Assembly (NCBI GenBank): GCA_019057385.1
Contig: JAHQJS010000007.1
Span: forward strand, 248,001 to 312,000
DNA length: 64,000 nucleotides
DNA from: Candidatus Borrarchaeum weybense
GTDB lineage: Archaea; Asgardarchaeota; Sifarchaeia; Borrarchaeales; Borrarchaeaceae
Reading direction: 5' to 3'
This document shows positions 25,366 to 34,900 of this stretch, one piece after another. A program made the translations under genes and the position numbers. Below the pieces are notes generated by a model. That model had not been told where the DNA came from, made no database searches, and was given only the letters and a program-made list of their open reading frames with translations. Positions within the stretch are counted from its first letter, which is position 1. Each line of letters starts with the position of its first letter.

Positions 25366-25453
25366 TTTTATTCACTTGTATTGCTTTTCAATGTCATTTA
25401 ATGAAACTATATGAGTGAGTGGCTTACATATAAGTCAAACTGAGGGAATAATT

Positions 25454-25663
25454 ATGACTAATAAACTGTTTAAAATCATTGAACTTGTTGGCTATTCGAC
25501 AACTGGTTGGGAAGATGCGGTTCAAAACGCAGTAACGGAAGCAAAAAAAACTATTCGGAACATCGTTCGTGTTTCATGCGAGGAATTCGATGTCAAGATG
25601 GAAAATGACAATATAGTTGCTTATCGAGCTAGAATAAAGCTTATATTTGAAATTGAACGATAA
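25454..25663 (+). CDS. Dodecin-like flavin-binding protein
   Basis: This 69-residue protein has the dodecin pattern: KIIELVGYSTTGWEDAVQNAV followed by EAKKTIRNIV and a C-terminal beta strand. Dodecins form hollow dodecamers that store flavins. The frame is open further upstream, but the ATG at 25454 follows gagggaat and fits the family length. The conserved flavin-stacking tryptophan region reads VRVSCEEF, so that residue appears replaced by serine and flavin binding may be weaker. Confidence 0.82.
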   Translation: MTNKLFKIIELVGYSTTGWEDAVQNAVTEAKKTIRNIVRVSCEEFDVKMENDNIVAYRARIKLIFEIER

Positions 25664-25688
25664 CGGCGAAACTAAGCATAGTTGCAGT

Positions 25689-25701
25689 ATTTTATTTTTT
25701 T
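25689..25701 (+). terminator. Poly-T terminator after dodecin gene
   Basis: A tattttatttttttttg run follows the dodecin stop by about 25 bases, a typical archaeal T-rich termination signal. Confidence 0.5.
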
Positions 25702-25920
25702 TTGTACAGTAGATCACCAAACATTTTTTTTAAATCTTCTTGAAAATAACATTTTGATTTATCTCGTGTTTTATGAATGCTTTATCAACCATAATTTCTA
25801 ATTTTACGAAAAAATCTTCAATAAGATTGATAAAATACTTATTTGGCTCGGTGTAAATCTAATAAAGCCTTGATCTAAATAGTCTTTCAGTATTTATGTT
25901 TTAATTAAAGGGTGTATAAA

Positions 25921-26160
25921 ATGTCTGAATTAAAAAAAGATTCCGACAAAAAATTAGAAGAACTAAATAAGGGTCAAGAAGTACTGATCGAGAATCAAAA
26001 AGCCTTATTTGAGGCCATTAAACGAGTTGCAAATGTTATCAATCACATCCAGGATGATTTTGCAGAATTAGCAAGATTAACAGAAAAGTTGATTTCAATA
26101 AAAGAAAAACGAGACTCAATTCGCATTTATGTTGAAGAAATCCCTGAAATGTATGCCTAA
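25921..26160 (+). CDS. Small coiled-coil protein
   Basis: This 79-residue, highly charged protein is predicted to be a coiled coil (LKKDSDKKLEELNKGQEVL and onward). I recognise no family. A GTG at 25912 is in frame, but AAAGGGTG precedes the ATG at 25921 at good distance, so the latter is chosen. It stands alone between non-coding stretches. Confidence 0.6.
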   Translation: MSELKKDSDKKLEELNKGQEVLIENQKALFEAIKRVANVINHIQDDFAELARLTEKLISIKEKRDSIRIYVEEIPEMYA

Positions 26161-26864
26161 CATACCACCTTTATTTTACCTTTCATTTTCATTATATAAA
26201 TTGCTAGAAGGTATGATTAAGTAGGAATCTCGAATTTCATAGAGTTAATACGTTGGATAGAATTTTGTCGTATAAAATCTAATTGATTTTTGGATCAATT
26301 AATACTTTCGTTAGTCTCTGCAAACTATGTCTGTCATTTAAATGACTTATTTTCTTTTTAAAGATGATATAGTTTTCTATAATATGTTGTCCTTAAATAA
26401 TATTCTAAATTATTGCTCTTAAGCACGTAAATACAATTATTAGGAGGGCAACTAAATGGATCCGGGCGGAAATTGGCCATGGTAAGATCTAGTAGAAGTA
26501 TTTCTTCAAATCTTTTTTCCACAATTTCTTATTTAATTTCATTTCTCTCTCAATTTTTTATTATTCACGACATACGTTTTTTAATGTTGCAGAAGTAGTT
26601 GCTGTTGATTTCATAAAATAAAACTACGAAACCATTGATTTTATTTTAATGAAATGCATAAAACGGACTTCAAGCTATTTTTTCATCAACACCTCCAATA
26701 ATATGAGATAAATCTGAAGCAGTAATTGTTTTAAATATCACAACTTAGTAAGATATCGATTGATCTTCTGAATTATTTAGATTTGATTCATAATTAGGTC
26801 AGATTAGAATAACAAAAGATCATAGTTCTCAGTTTCAAAATAATTTCTCTTTAGGTGGTTTAAG
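26161..26864. other. Long intergenic stretch containing one micro-ORF
   Basis: Apart from the nine-codon ORF at 26456-26485 I see no gene, RNA or repeat in these 700 AT-rich bases. T-rich sequence follows the micro-ORF (26506-26570). The Shine-Dalgarno sequence of the next aminotransferase gene (aggtgg) closes the region. Confidence 0.5.
26456..26485 (+). CDS. Nine-codon micro-ORF MDPGGNWPW (family copy 1)
   Basis: The ORF reads ATG GAT CCG GGC GGA AAT TGG then CCA TGG TAA. An AGGAGG at 26442-26447 lies exactly eight bases before the ATG, the best possible Shine-Dalgarno context. Two other ORFs of the same length, beginning MDPG and ending in Pro-aromatic, exist at 36.4 and 46.4 kb. It has no overlap with a larger gene. 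The Pro/Trp-rich, uncharged C-terminal half is unlike a random frame. Function is unknown; a secreted, membrane-active or modified peptide, or a leader peptide, are all open. Confidence 0.55.
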   Translation: MDPGGNWPW

Positions 26865-28016
26865 ATGAAACCTCCAGCAACTCGAATGAAAGACATAAAT
26901 CCTTCTTTAATTCGAAGATTATTTGATTTAGCACAAGGAATAGAAGGTATTATCAGTTTAGGCATTGGAGAACCAGATTTTGATACACCTGAACATATCA
27001 AAAATGCAGCAAAACAAGCGTTAGATGATAATTTTACACATTATACGCCAGTTCCAGGAACATTAGAACTTCGTGTAGCTATTGCTGATTATCTTAATGA
27101 AGCGTATGGCCTTGATTATAAACCTGAATCTGAGATTGTTCTTACATGTGGAGCGACAGAAGCTCTTCATGATATCATGCTTGCGTACGTGAAAGGTGAT
27201 GAGGTACTTGTTCCCGATCCTGGTTTTTTAGGGTATCCTGAATATGTTAGAATGGCAGAAGGAAAACCCGTCTGGTATCCGTGTCCAGAAAAGAATGGAT
27301 TTCAACCTGATTTAGATACTCTAAACGAACTCGTCACTAAAAAAACAGTGATGATTATCATAAATAGTCCTTGTAACCCAACTGGAGCTGTGTTTGAAAG
27401 AAAAACGCTTGAAGGCATTGCAGAAATCGCAATAGACAATGATCTTCTCATTGTTACTGATGAAGTCTACGAAAAATTTATTTATGAGGGAAAACACATC
27501 CCTATAGCGTCATTAGGTGTAGCAGACCGCACAATACTGGTCAATGGTTTCAGCAAAACATTCTCAATGACGGGATGGAGGCTTGGGTATATTTGCGGCG
27601 ATGCAGAAGTCATAAACGCTGTTAATATAGCGCATATGTTCACAACAGTAACAACGCCGAGTTTTGCTCAAAAAGCAGCATTAACTGCCTTAAAAGGACC
27701 AAAAGAAAGCATAAAGGAAATGAAAGATGAATATAGATGGCGTAGAGATTTTTTTGTAAAGGAATTAAATACAATTGAAAACATCTCCTGTATAATACCA
27801 AACGGAGCCTTTTACGCATTCCCTAACATTTCAGCATTTGGAAAAACATCCGTAGAGTTCTCAGAATATCTAATTGAAAAAGCAAAAGTCGTTACAGTAC
27901 CAGGAAATGCTTTTGGTAGCAATATAGGTGAAGGTCACGTCCGTATGTCGTATGCATGCACAAGAGAAAATTTAAAAGAGGCGCTGAGTCGCATAAAAGA
28001 CGTTTTAAGTATTTAA
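26865..28016 (+). CDS. Class I/II aminotransferase
   Basis: This 383-residue PLP enzyme transfers amino groups between amino acids and 2-oxo acids. The family markers are NSPCNPTGAVF, DEVYEKFIYEG and the PLP-binding lysine K231 in GFSKTFSMTGWRLGY. It resembles archaeal aspartate or aromatic aminotransferases; specificity cannot be read. ATG 26865 has aggtgg upstream. Confidence 0.93.
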   Translation: MKPPATRMKDINPSLIRRLFDLAQGIEGIISLGIGEPDFDTPEHIKNAAKQALDDNFTHYTPVPGTLELRVAIADYLNEAYGLDYKPESEIVLTCGATEALHDIMLAYVKGDEVLVPDPGFLGYPEYVRMAEGKPVWYPCPEKNGFQPDLDTLNELVTKKTVMIIINSPCNPTGAVFERKTLEGIAEIAIDNDLLIVTDEVYEKFIYEGKHIPIASLGVADRTILVNGFSKTFSMTGWRLGYICGDAEVINAVNIAHMFTTVTTPSFAQKAALTALKGPKESIKEMKDEYRWRRDFFVKELNTIENISCIIPNGAFYAFPNISAFGKTSVEFSEYLIEKAKVVTVPGNAFGSNIGEGHVRMSYACTRENLKEALSRIKDVLSI

Positions 28017-28237
28017 AGCAATAGTAGAGTTTTAAAAGTAGAGTTGTCAATATATGCTGCTCTTAATTCCCTGACTCCAAAAACTGAGTTTCGCTGCCCT
28101 TATACAATCTCGTTTAAATTCTTTTTTTGTTTTGGTCGTTGTATACTTTTCGGTCTCTATAGATTTCTTTCTATAATGATTTTACTTTCATTTATCTCTC
28201 TCTAAACGTTTTAAACATGGACGCGATAGTAAAGTAG

Positions 28238-28543
28238 GTGATAAAAATAGTTTCCAAAAAAATAATCTCGACAATTTCCAAGGATCAAACGGAAAAAGAA
28301 TTTTATCGGCATAGTCGGGATAAAAGTGAGTTACAAATCTCAACAGAAGAGTATTTATATGACCTACTTATACACCATGGTCCTATGACACGTGGGGAAA
28401 TCGTAAAACTCACAAAATTACCTCGTACAACAATATATGATCACTTGATCAAACTTATTCTAAAGGATCGAGTGATACGTTTTAGTAAACTTGGTAAAAA
28501 GCCAGGAAGACCTAAAGTTTATTTTAAGGCCTTAAGGTTTTAA
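28238..28543 (+). CDS. Small winged-helix DNA-binding protein
   Basis: This 101-residue protein has a winged helix-turn-helix at about 35-95: YLYDLLIHHGPMTRGEIVKL, then LPRTTIYDHLIKLILKDRVI, then a basic wing GKKPGRPKVYFKA. It resembles short archaeal MarR/TrmB-type regulators. The start is a GTG. The target is unknown; it lies between two amino-acid metabolism genes. Confidence 0.82.
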   Translation: MIKIVSKKIISTISKDQTEKEFYRHSRDKSELQISTEEYLYDLLIHHGPMTRGEIVKLTKLPRTTIYDHLIKLILKDRVIRFSKLGKKPGRPKVYFKALRF

Positions 28544-28771
28544 GGCTTAACGCATACTTTTCTTTATTTTTGAGTTATAGAGTCTTTCGTAGTCTATAGC
28601 ATTAAATCTGGACTCTAATCAAGCCTTCTTTTCCAATAAATCCAGAAAATTAATTACTGTTTTCTTAATTTCGGTGAAATAGGTTGCTCAAGGTATTGTC
28701 GATTGCTGTCAAAAAGTGAAAAAGTAAAAAAGGCTGAAAGTTTCTAAGTATGCTCTATAGGTGAAATCTAA

Positions 28772-29929
28772 ATGACTATATCTTCAGATGAACTTTCTAT
28801 TAATGAACAAGAAATCATTAAGTTAGCCCAAGAGTTAGTAAAAATCCCAAGCGAAAATCAACCTGGTAATGAAAAAGCAATCGGAGAATACATAGCTACT
28901 TGGCTAAAAAATAAGGGTCTTCCTGCTCAATTACAAGAAGTTGAAAAAGATCGTTTTAATGTCATAAGTTCGATTAAAGGAGAAGGACCTGCACTACTTT
29001 TATGCGGACATATGGACACGGTTCCAGTCCCAAATCCCGCAGAATGGACATATGATCCTTTTGCAGGGGAAATAAAAGACGGATATCTCTTTGGTCGCGG
29101 TTCATTAGATATGAAAGGAAGTTTAGCTTGCATGCTCACGGCATTTGTTGCTCTTAAGGAAGTCGAAGAAGAACTTTCCTCAGATGTTGTCTTTTTAGCG
29201 ACCGTAGACGAAGAAATTGCAACAAAAGGCGCAAAAAAGGCAATGGAGGCTTCTGATATCAGAAGAGTAAAGCATGGCATTATCGCTGAGCCTACTGACC
29301 TTAACCCTGTAATAGTTCAAAAGGGTCACTGTTGGCTAAAGATAAAAACACGTGGTGTTGCTGCTCATGGTGCAATTCCTGAACGTGGCGTGAATGCAAT
29401 AATGAACATGTATCCTGTTCTTTCACGAATTCAGGAGTTGGATTTCGGCAAGGGTGACCACCCACTCGTTAGTGGAACAACAGTCAATATTGGATTAATA
29501 AACGGAGGCGTCAAAATAAACATGGTGCCAGATTCGTGTGAAACATCTCTTGACTTCAGATTTCCCCCAGGAGTTGCTTCCGAATCTATCCTTGGTAAAA
29601 TAACCACACTTCTAGAAGAACTAAAAGCTGAAGACAAAGAATTAGATGCAAAGATTGAAGTAATTAAGTGTAGTGACCCTGTTGAAGTTGAAAGAGACGC
29701 ACCGATAGTAACGCTATTACTTAAGGCTATGGATAAGGTACTTGGAAGTCATAGTGAACCACTTGGCGTGCCTTATTATACTGATGCATCCGCCTTAAGA
29801 GGCATTCCTATAGTGCTTTTAGGTCCAGGAGAGCCAGGATATGCTCATCAAAAAGATGAAAGAATTAAAATAAGCAGTATGCTGCCTGCTGCAAAGATTT
29901 ATGCGATGCTTCCTTTATTGCAAACCTAA
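28772..29929 (+). CDS. M20-family deacetylase/peptidase (ArgE/DapE type)
   Basis: This 385-residue metallohydrolase cleaves N-acyl amino acids or related amides with two zinc ions. Ligand motifs are LLCGHMDTVPVP, GRGSLDMKGSLA, VDEEIATKG and AEPTDLNPV; the final histidine is in GYAHQKDE. The dimerisation domain occupies about 180-290. Substrate could be acetyl-ornithine, succinyl-diaminopimelate or another acyl amino acid. It converges with the large fusion gene, six bases away. Confidence 0.93.
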   Translation: MTISSDELSINEQEIIKLAQELVKIPSENQPGNEKAIGEYIATWLKNKGLPAQLQEVEKDRFNVISSIKGEGPALLLCGHMDTVPVPNPAEWTYDPFAGEIKDGYLFGRGSLDMKGSLACMLTAFVALKEVEEELSSDVVFLATVDEEIATKGAKKAMEASDIRRVKHGIIAEPTDLNPVIVQKGHCWLKIKTRGVAAHGAIPERGVNAIMNMYPVLSRIQELDFGKGDHPLVSGTTVNIGLINGGVKINMVPDSCETSLDFRFPPGVASESILGKITTLLEELKAEDKELDAKIEVIKCSDPVEVERDAPIVTLLLKAMDKVLGSHSEPLGVPYYTDASALRGIPIVLLGPGEPGYAHQKDERIKISSMLPAAKIYAMLPLLQT

Positions 29930-29935
29930 TTTCAC

Positions 29936-32900
29936 TCACTTTTTTATGTTCACAAAATCTTCTTCTAAAACCTTATCCATCGTATCAACTAAGACATCCG
30001 CATTTTCTTTTGAAAACACAAGAGGAGGTTTAATCTTAATTGTGGAAGGCCATTTTTTAGGGCCATCTACACTTAACAAGATACCATGTTCTTTCATGCG
30101 TTCAACAACATAAGTAGCTTGTTTAGGTGCTGGTTCTAGGGTTTCTCGATTCAATACTAGTTCCACACCAATAAATAATCCCACCCCTCTAACATCTCCA
30201 ATGATACGGTGTTTATCCATGAGTTTTTTCAATCTATCCTTTAAATAATTGCCAACTATTAAGGCGTTTTCTTGCAATTGTTCATTTTTAATAACATCTA
30301 ATACTGCAAGTCCAACAGCACAGGAGACAGGGTTGCCCCCGAAAGTGTTGAACCATTCCATTCCCGTATTGAATGAGTTTACAATTTCAGGTGTGGTGAC
30401 AACAGCAGATAAAGGATGACCATTCCCCATAGGTTTACCCATTGTAACTATATCAGGAACCACGTTTTGAGTTTGAAATCCCCAAAAATGTGTTCCAACT
30501 CGACCAAAACCAACTTGAACTTCGTCTGCTATACAAACTCCACCTGCTTCCCTAATATGTCGGAATGCTTCTTGAAGATAATTGTTAGGAAACACCATTT
30601 GACCAGCACAGCTCATTATAGATTCACAAAGAAACGCAGCAACTCCTTTCCCTTCATTTTGGATTTTTTGGATCGTTTTCTTCACATCTTCTGCATACTT
30701 CTTCCCTGCATCAGCATCCTGCACTTTATATTCTCCACGATATACATCAGGTATGGTTACCTTATGAACATAAGGTGGGGGACCTTCGCCTCCAGGACCA
30801 TCGAATTTGTACGGGCTGATATCAATTAATGAACCTGTGTTTCCATGATATGCATGATCGATAACAATTAAATCGCGTTGTTTAGTATGAGTTCGTGCTA
30901 ATCGCAGGGCGAGCTCATTTGCTTCACTTCCACTATTAACGAAAAAACAAACACTTAATGGTTCTGGTAAGGTCTCACAGATACGTTGAGCATATTTAAT
31001 AAGATTATCATGTAAATAACGAGTATTGGTATTTAGGACAGCTGCTTGCTGTTTTAACGCTTTTACTACAGTTGGATGGCAATGACCGACATGGCAAACA
31101 TTATTTACGCAATCTAGATATGGTCGACCAGACTGATTGTAAAGGTATTGTTTATAGCCTCTAACAATTTTGAGAGGCTTTTTATACGAAATGCTAAGTG
31201 AAGGGGCTATCATTTGCTCCCTAAAATTGAGAATCTCATCTTTAGTCAAAGTTTCTTCTGGAAAAGACTCCTCTGGAATCTTTAGAATCAGATTTGGATC
31301 AGGGCAAATACTTAGCCAAATATCTCTTTGACTTTCGGATATCACGCCAGGAAAGTCTCCTTTTCTCCCTAACATATCTGTTATCACTTGAAAATGTAAA
31401 TGTGGTGGCCATCCTCCATTATGCTCAATAGATCCAACGTGTGCGAGTAGTTCCCCTTTCTTGATAATCATTCCTTTTTCAATATCATTCAACGATTCTG
31501 GGCTCAAATGTCCATATAGAGTAAAAAATTTTAAATTTCCTTCATTTATTTCATGCTCTAAGATAATAGTAGGACCGTAATCAAGAGACCCTTCATTATT
31601 TTGAAAACTATGTATTCTACCCTCCAACGGCGCATATATTGACGAATTAGGTTTCAGAAAGAGATCAACACCAAGGTGGATTGTCCGATAATCAACCCCT
31701 TCATCGCTTTCTGATCTAAATAATTCTTCTGTATAAATATCCCGTGCTTCATTATATTGACCAATGCCAACTTCTGCATTAGAACTCTTCATTTTATTGA
31801 AAAGTAATTCCTTAAGTGCACCTTTGTCCGTAAAATCGAATAAATCACTTAATTCAAGGCTCCCTACACTGAGATCAAATACAATGTGAGGAATGCTAGT
31901 AAAGTTGCTTCCAAGTATTGATCCAAATTCTTTACGATGTAATTTAATCCAGTCAACAATCTCTTTACTTTGAGGACAAGGATTCATTTTACAAGCATAG
32001 CGGAAAACGTAATTAGAAAATCTAGGATGAACGTCTTTAAGTAACTTTAAAGTCTCCCACGCTGGTTTTTCAGAGACTTTGAGGTATTTATTTTCTGGTT
32101 CAATTTTCTGCTGGTATGCTGCGATACTAACACTCATACAGAGTCTTGTACATATCAAATTAAAGAGCAACTCTAATTCAAGTTCATTTAATGGATAGAC
32201 TGAATGATAACCATTAATAACATGTGCTGCTTCTTTGATTGGATTTTTTTTCCCCAAAATAGCATAGGTTGTTGCTACAGCGAGTTCAAATATAGTATGG
32301 CTATAAACCATATCTCCAAAATCTATAATTCCAAATTGGTATTGATTGGGTGATTTTCCTCGATTAACAATCACATTGTAATCATTAAAGTCATTATGTA
32401 TTACACTAGTTCTTAAATTTGATAAATTGGGAAGCACATTTATTTTGTATTCATTAAGGAAATGCTCTACTATCAGGCGCTTTTCTAGATCAGAGATGTG
32501 TTCTTTGTATTTATTTATAATGTTATAAGCAAGTTTTAAATCCCAATAAAGCTTGCGATTGGCTGCTGTATGATTGAATGATTCAAGAAGCTTCGAAGTT
32601 TCACCCACAAAACGACCAAAATCATAAAGTAACTCTTTATTATGAGGATTAACTTTTGCAAAAACCTTTCCAGGAATAAAAGTCACTAATCTTACGAAAT
32701 GAGATGTCTCATCATCCTTTTGATAAACTGCAATTAACTCACTTGATTTCGTAAGTGATACTCGCGGATAATTTCCAGAATCATCAGGACTAGTTAAATG
32801 CAGCATAGCTTTGTTTTGTAAATCAAGTATCTCCTCTTTCTCGAATTTATTAGCAATTTTGAAGACGTATTTTTTATCCTCTTCAGTTACTACAAGAAAA

Positions 32901-33016
32901 TTCTGATCACGTTCACTCGGAAGTTCCTGAATTAATCCTGTTATACCGTATAATTCATTTATCAATTTCAGAACTTCTGAATCGGATAAACTGGGACGTT
33001 TTGGTTTACTTAACAA
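29936..33016 (-). CDS. Aminoglycoside phosphotransferase-like kinase / M23 peptidase / class III aminotransferase fusion
   Basis: Three domains are joined in 1,026 residues. About 1-340 is an APH-type kinase ([17 protein letters not shown], then [12 protein letters not shown]). About 445-580 is an M23-like LytM domain with [10 protein letters not shown] and HLHFQVI. About 610-1020 is a class III PLP aminotransferase ([32 protein letters not shown]; lysine in [12 protein letters not shown]). Related fusions in bacteria resemble the human hydroxylysine kinase and phospholyase pair (HYKK, PHYKPL/ETNPPL). A phosphorylate-then-eliminate pathway on a hydroxy-amine is likely. The M23 domain in an intracellular enzyme is odd; no signal peptide is seen. 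Confidence 0.9.
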   Translation of the reverse strand: MLSKPKRPSLSDSEVLKLINELYGITGLIQELPSERDQNFLVVTEEDKKYVFKIANKFEKEEILDLQNKAMLHLTSPDDSGNYPRVSLTKSSELIAVYQKDDETSHFVRLVTFIPGKVFAKVNPHNKELLYDFGRFVGETSKLLESFNHTAANRKLYWDLKLAYNIINKYKEHISDLEKRLIVEHFLNEYKINVLPNLSNLRTSVIHNDFNDYNVIVNRGKSPNQYQFGIIDFGDMVYSHTIFELAVATTYAILGKKNPIKEAAHVINGYHSVYPLNELELELLFNLICTRLCMSVSIAAYQQKIEPENKYLKVSEKPAWETLKLLKDVHPRFSNYVFRYACKMNPCPQSKEIVDWIKLHRKEFGSILGSNFTSIPHIVFDLSVGSLELSDLFDFTDKGALKELLFNKMKSSNAEVGIGQYNEARDIYTEELFRSESDEGVDYRTIHLGVDLFLKPNSSIYAPLEGRIHSFQNNEGSLDYGPTIILEHEINEGNLKFFTLYGHLSPESLNDIEKGMIIKKGELLAHVGSIEHNGGWPPHLHFQVITDMLGRKGDFPGVISESQRDIWLSICPDPNLILKIPEESFPEETLTKDEILNFREQMIAPSLSISYKKPLKIVRGYKQYLYNQSGRPYLDCVNNVCHVGHCHPTVVKALKQQAAVLNTNTRYLHDNLIKYAQRICETLPEPLSVCFFVNSGSEANELALRLARTHTKQRDLIVIDHAYHGNTGSLIDISPYKFDGPGGEGPPPYVHKVTIPDVYRGEYKVQDADAGKKYAEDVKKTIQKIQNEGKGVAAFLCESIMSCAGQMVFPNNYLQEAFRHIREAGGVCIADEVQVGFGRVGTHFWGFQTQNVVPDIVTMGKPMGNGHPLSAVVTTPEIVNSFNTGMEWFNTFGGNPVSCAVGLAVLDVIKNEQLQENALIVGNYLKDRLKKLMDKHRIIGDVRGVGLFIGVELVLNRETLEPAPKQATYVVERMKEHGILLSVDGPKKWPSTIKIKPPLVFSKENADVLVDTMDKVLEEDFVNIKK

Positions 33017-33193
33017 AATAAAACCTCCAACAAGATCGATATAGTGGTCTAAGTTATGTAATAAGTATTATGTAGTGGAGAGGTTAAGTTTGGATTTTGT
33101 CTGGTCTAACTATAGAACAATGCTAAATAGCGAAAAGACTGAAACACTCTGGAATAATTTTTTAGATAAGTTAGAACCAAAAAAAAAGAGGGA

Positions 33194-33841
33194 TTACGGA
33201 TCTTTCCTTTTCTGATAAAGCTTGATATTGTAGGAAACCAGTGTTGCGACAGAAGCAAAAGCGATTAGGATTGTGCCAAGACAGAATCTTCTTCCTGTCC
33301 TTTCAGTTAGATCTGCATTGGTATATATTAAGTGAAAATAAAGTGTATCGGATTCACCAAAAGTATGCTTAAAAAGGATTCCTGTATCGTAGTCCCACCA
33401 GTATTTGTAGACTGTACCATATTCAGTAATTTCAAGATATGCTGCTTTGTAATTGACCCCCTCATACTTGTGAGTCTTTATTGTGACGTCGTCATTCGAT
33501 TGTATTAAAGACACTGGGTAAATAAAAGGCCAAAGTTCAGAAGAATCCATATAGGTTACTTCATCAATGATAGTTTCGGTAGTACCATCATTTTTTTCAC
33601 CAACCCTTGTATGATCAACCTTCAAGTCATCCGCCCGAATCTCAAGAATCTTAAATTCATCGGAAACGCTTGGATAGAGTACCATTGGGGATGGTGGTGA
33701 AGTATCCCAACGAATTTCGTCATTTACTTTAAGATTTCCCCAGTCAGTATCAGCAACAGAATTTGACGCTGTGCTACTTACAAGAACAATTAGGAAAACT
33801 CCGATTATACTTATGAGATATTTTTTCTGCAATATTCTCAT
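33194..33841 (-). CDS. Predicted membrane-anchored extracellular protein
   Basis: Residues 1-30 are a signal peptide-like segment (MRILQKKYLISIIGVFLIVL and then SSTASNS). A beta-rich external domain of about 150 residues follows, and a C-terminal helix at about 185-205 ends in a basic tail. The ATG at 33841 follows gaggggga with good spacing; a longer frame starts upstream without one. I do not recognise the family. It stands alone. Confidence 0.72.
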   Translation of the reverse strand: MRILQKKYLISIIGVFLIVLVSSTASNSVADTDWGNLKVNDEIRWDTSPPSPMVLYPSVSDEFKILEIRADDLKVDHTRVGEKNDGTTETIIDEVTYMDSSELWPFIYPVSLIQSNDDVTIKTHKYEGVNYKAAYLEITEYGTVYKYWWDYDTGILFKHTFGESDTLYFHLIYTNADLTERTGRRFCLGTILIAFASVATLVSYNIKLYQKRKDP

Positions 33842-34076
33842 AGAAGTCCCCCTCACTGTTTAAAAAAACTCTAATTGGAAATTATATTGATATTATGCCT
33901 TTTTTAATATAAAAATGTACATAGCATCAGTATCAAAATGCTTCAATTAGACATAAAGATTCTAATTCAATGACCTCTAACGGAAGTATCAATAAGGCAG
34001 GATGGTTCACTATTCTTAAATAGAACAATAGGAATAACTTTGGATAAGTTTGCCTGAAACACCGAGCGTGATTTGG

Positions 34077-34862
34077 ATGCTAATCATTCTTTCAGGATTG
34101 CCAAGTTCTGGGAAATCAACATTAGTAAATGAAATAGCAAAAATTCTAGAACTCGACCTTTCGATAAAGACCATAATGATTGAATCAGACGGGATTAGAA
34201 ATATGATCCCCTCATATCGAGAACAACGTTTTAACCCAGATCATGAACCTGTTGTAAGAGCAGCAATGTTTGAACTAATTAAGCATTTTCTAGAGCAAGA
34301 TTATATTGTGATTAACGATGACATGAATTACTATAAATCTATGAGACATGATCTAAGGGAAATTGCTTTAGAAATGAACGTTCCTTTTGCAATATTATAT
34401 GTTTCTACTCCAAGAGAAGTAGCATTATCTTGGAATGAAAAACGCGGTCTTCCAATACCTCAAGAAGTTATTGAAGATGCCTTCAACAAATTCGATATTC
34501 CTGGTAAAGATTATGAGTGGGATAGACCATTATTAGCAGTTGATTTAAGTGTTGTCAATCCTAAGACTGCAGCTAAAGAAGCAGTTAATCTTGTTAGAGA
34601 TCTTTTATTAAAACCAAGTATAAGAGAAGCAAAAACTGTTGTAGAGCCATCGGATGAAGAAAAGCAGAAAGAAGCTATCGACCAACTTACCAGAAAAATA
34701 ATATCAGAAACAATAGTTTATAAAAAGAATGAGGAACTTGCAAAAAACTTGAGCGAAGTTCGAAGAGAGTTCGTAAAGAATGCAATAAAAAACAAACTGA
34801 CCTTAGATGAAGTGAATGTAAAATTTAAAGAATTAGTCGATAAGGCTGTACAAAATATTTGA
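34077..34862 (+). CDS. pstK: L-seryl-tRNA(Sec) kinase
   Basis: PSTK phosphorylates Ser-tRNA(Sec) so that SepSecS can make selenocysteinyl-tRNA. The P-loop reads GLPSSGKST right after the start, and the archaeal layout is kept: a DNA/RNA kinase-like domain to about residue 170 and a helical C-terminal part. The frame is open to 34050 at a TTG, but the ATG at 34077 puts the P-loop at its usual distance from the N-terminus. The next gene is selB, which strongly supports the call. Confidence 0.88.
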   Translation: MLIILSGLPSSGKSTLVNEIAKILELDLSIKTIMIESDGIRNMIPSYREQRFNPDHEPVVRAAMFELIKHFLEQDYIVINDDMNYYKSMRHDLREIALEMNVPFAILYVSTPREVALSWNEKRGLPIPQEVIEDAFNKFDIPGKDYEWDRPLLAVDLSVVNPKTAAKEAVNLVRDLLLKPSIREAKTVVEPSDEEKQKEAIDQLTRKIISETIVYKKNEELAKNLSEVRREFVKNAIKNKLTLDEVNVKFKELVDKAVQNI

Positions 34863-34900
34863 ATGAATAAGCAATCAGATCGGTAAATAGGGCGATTTTC

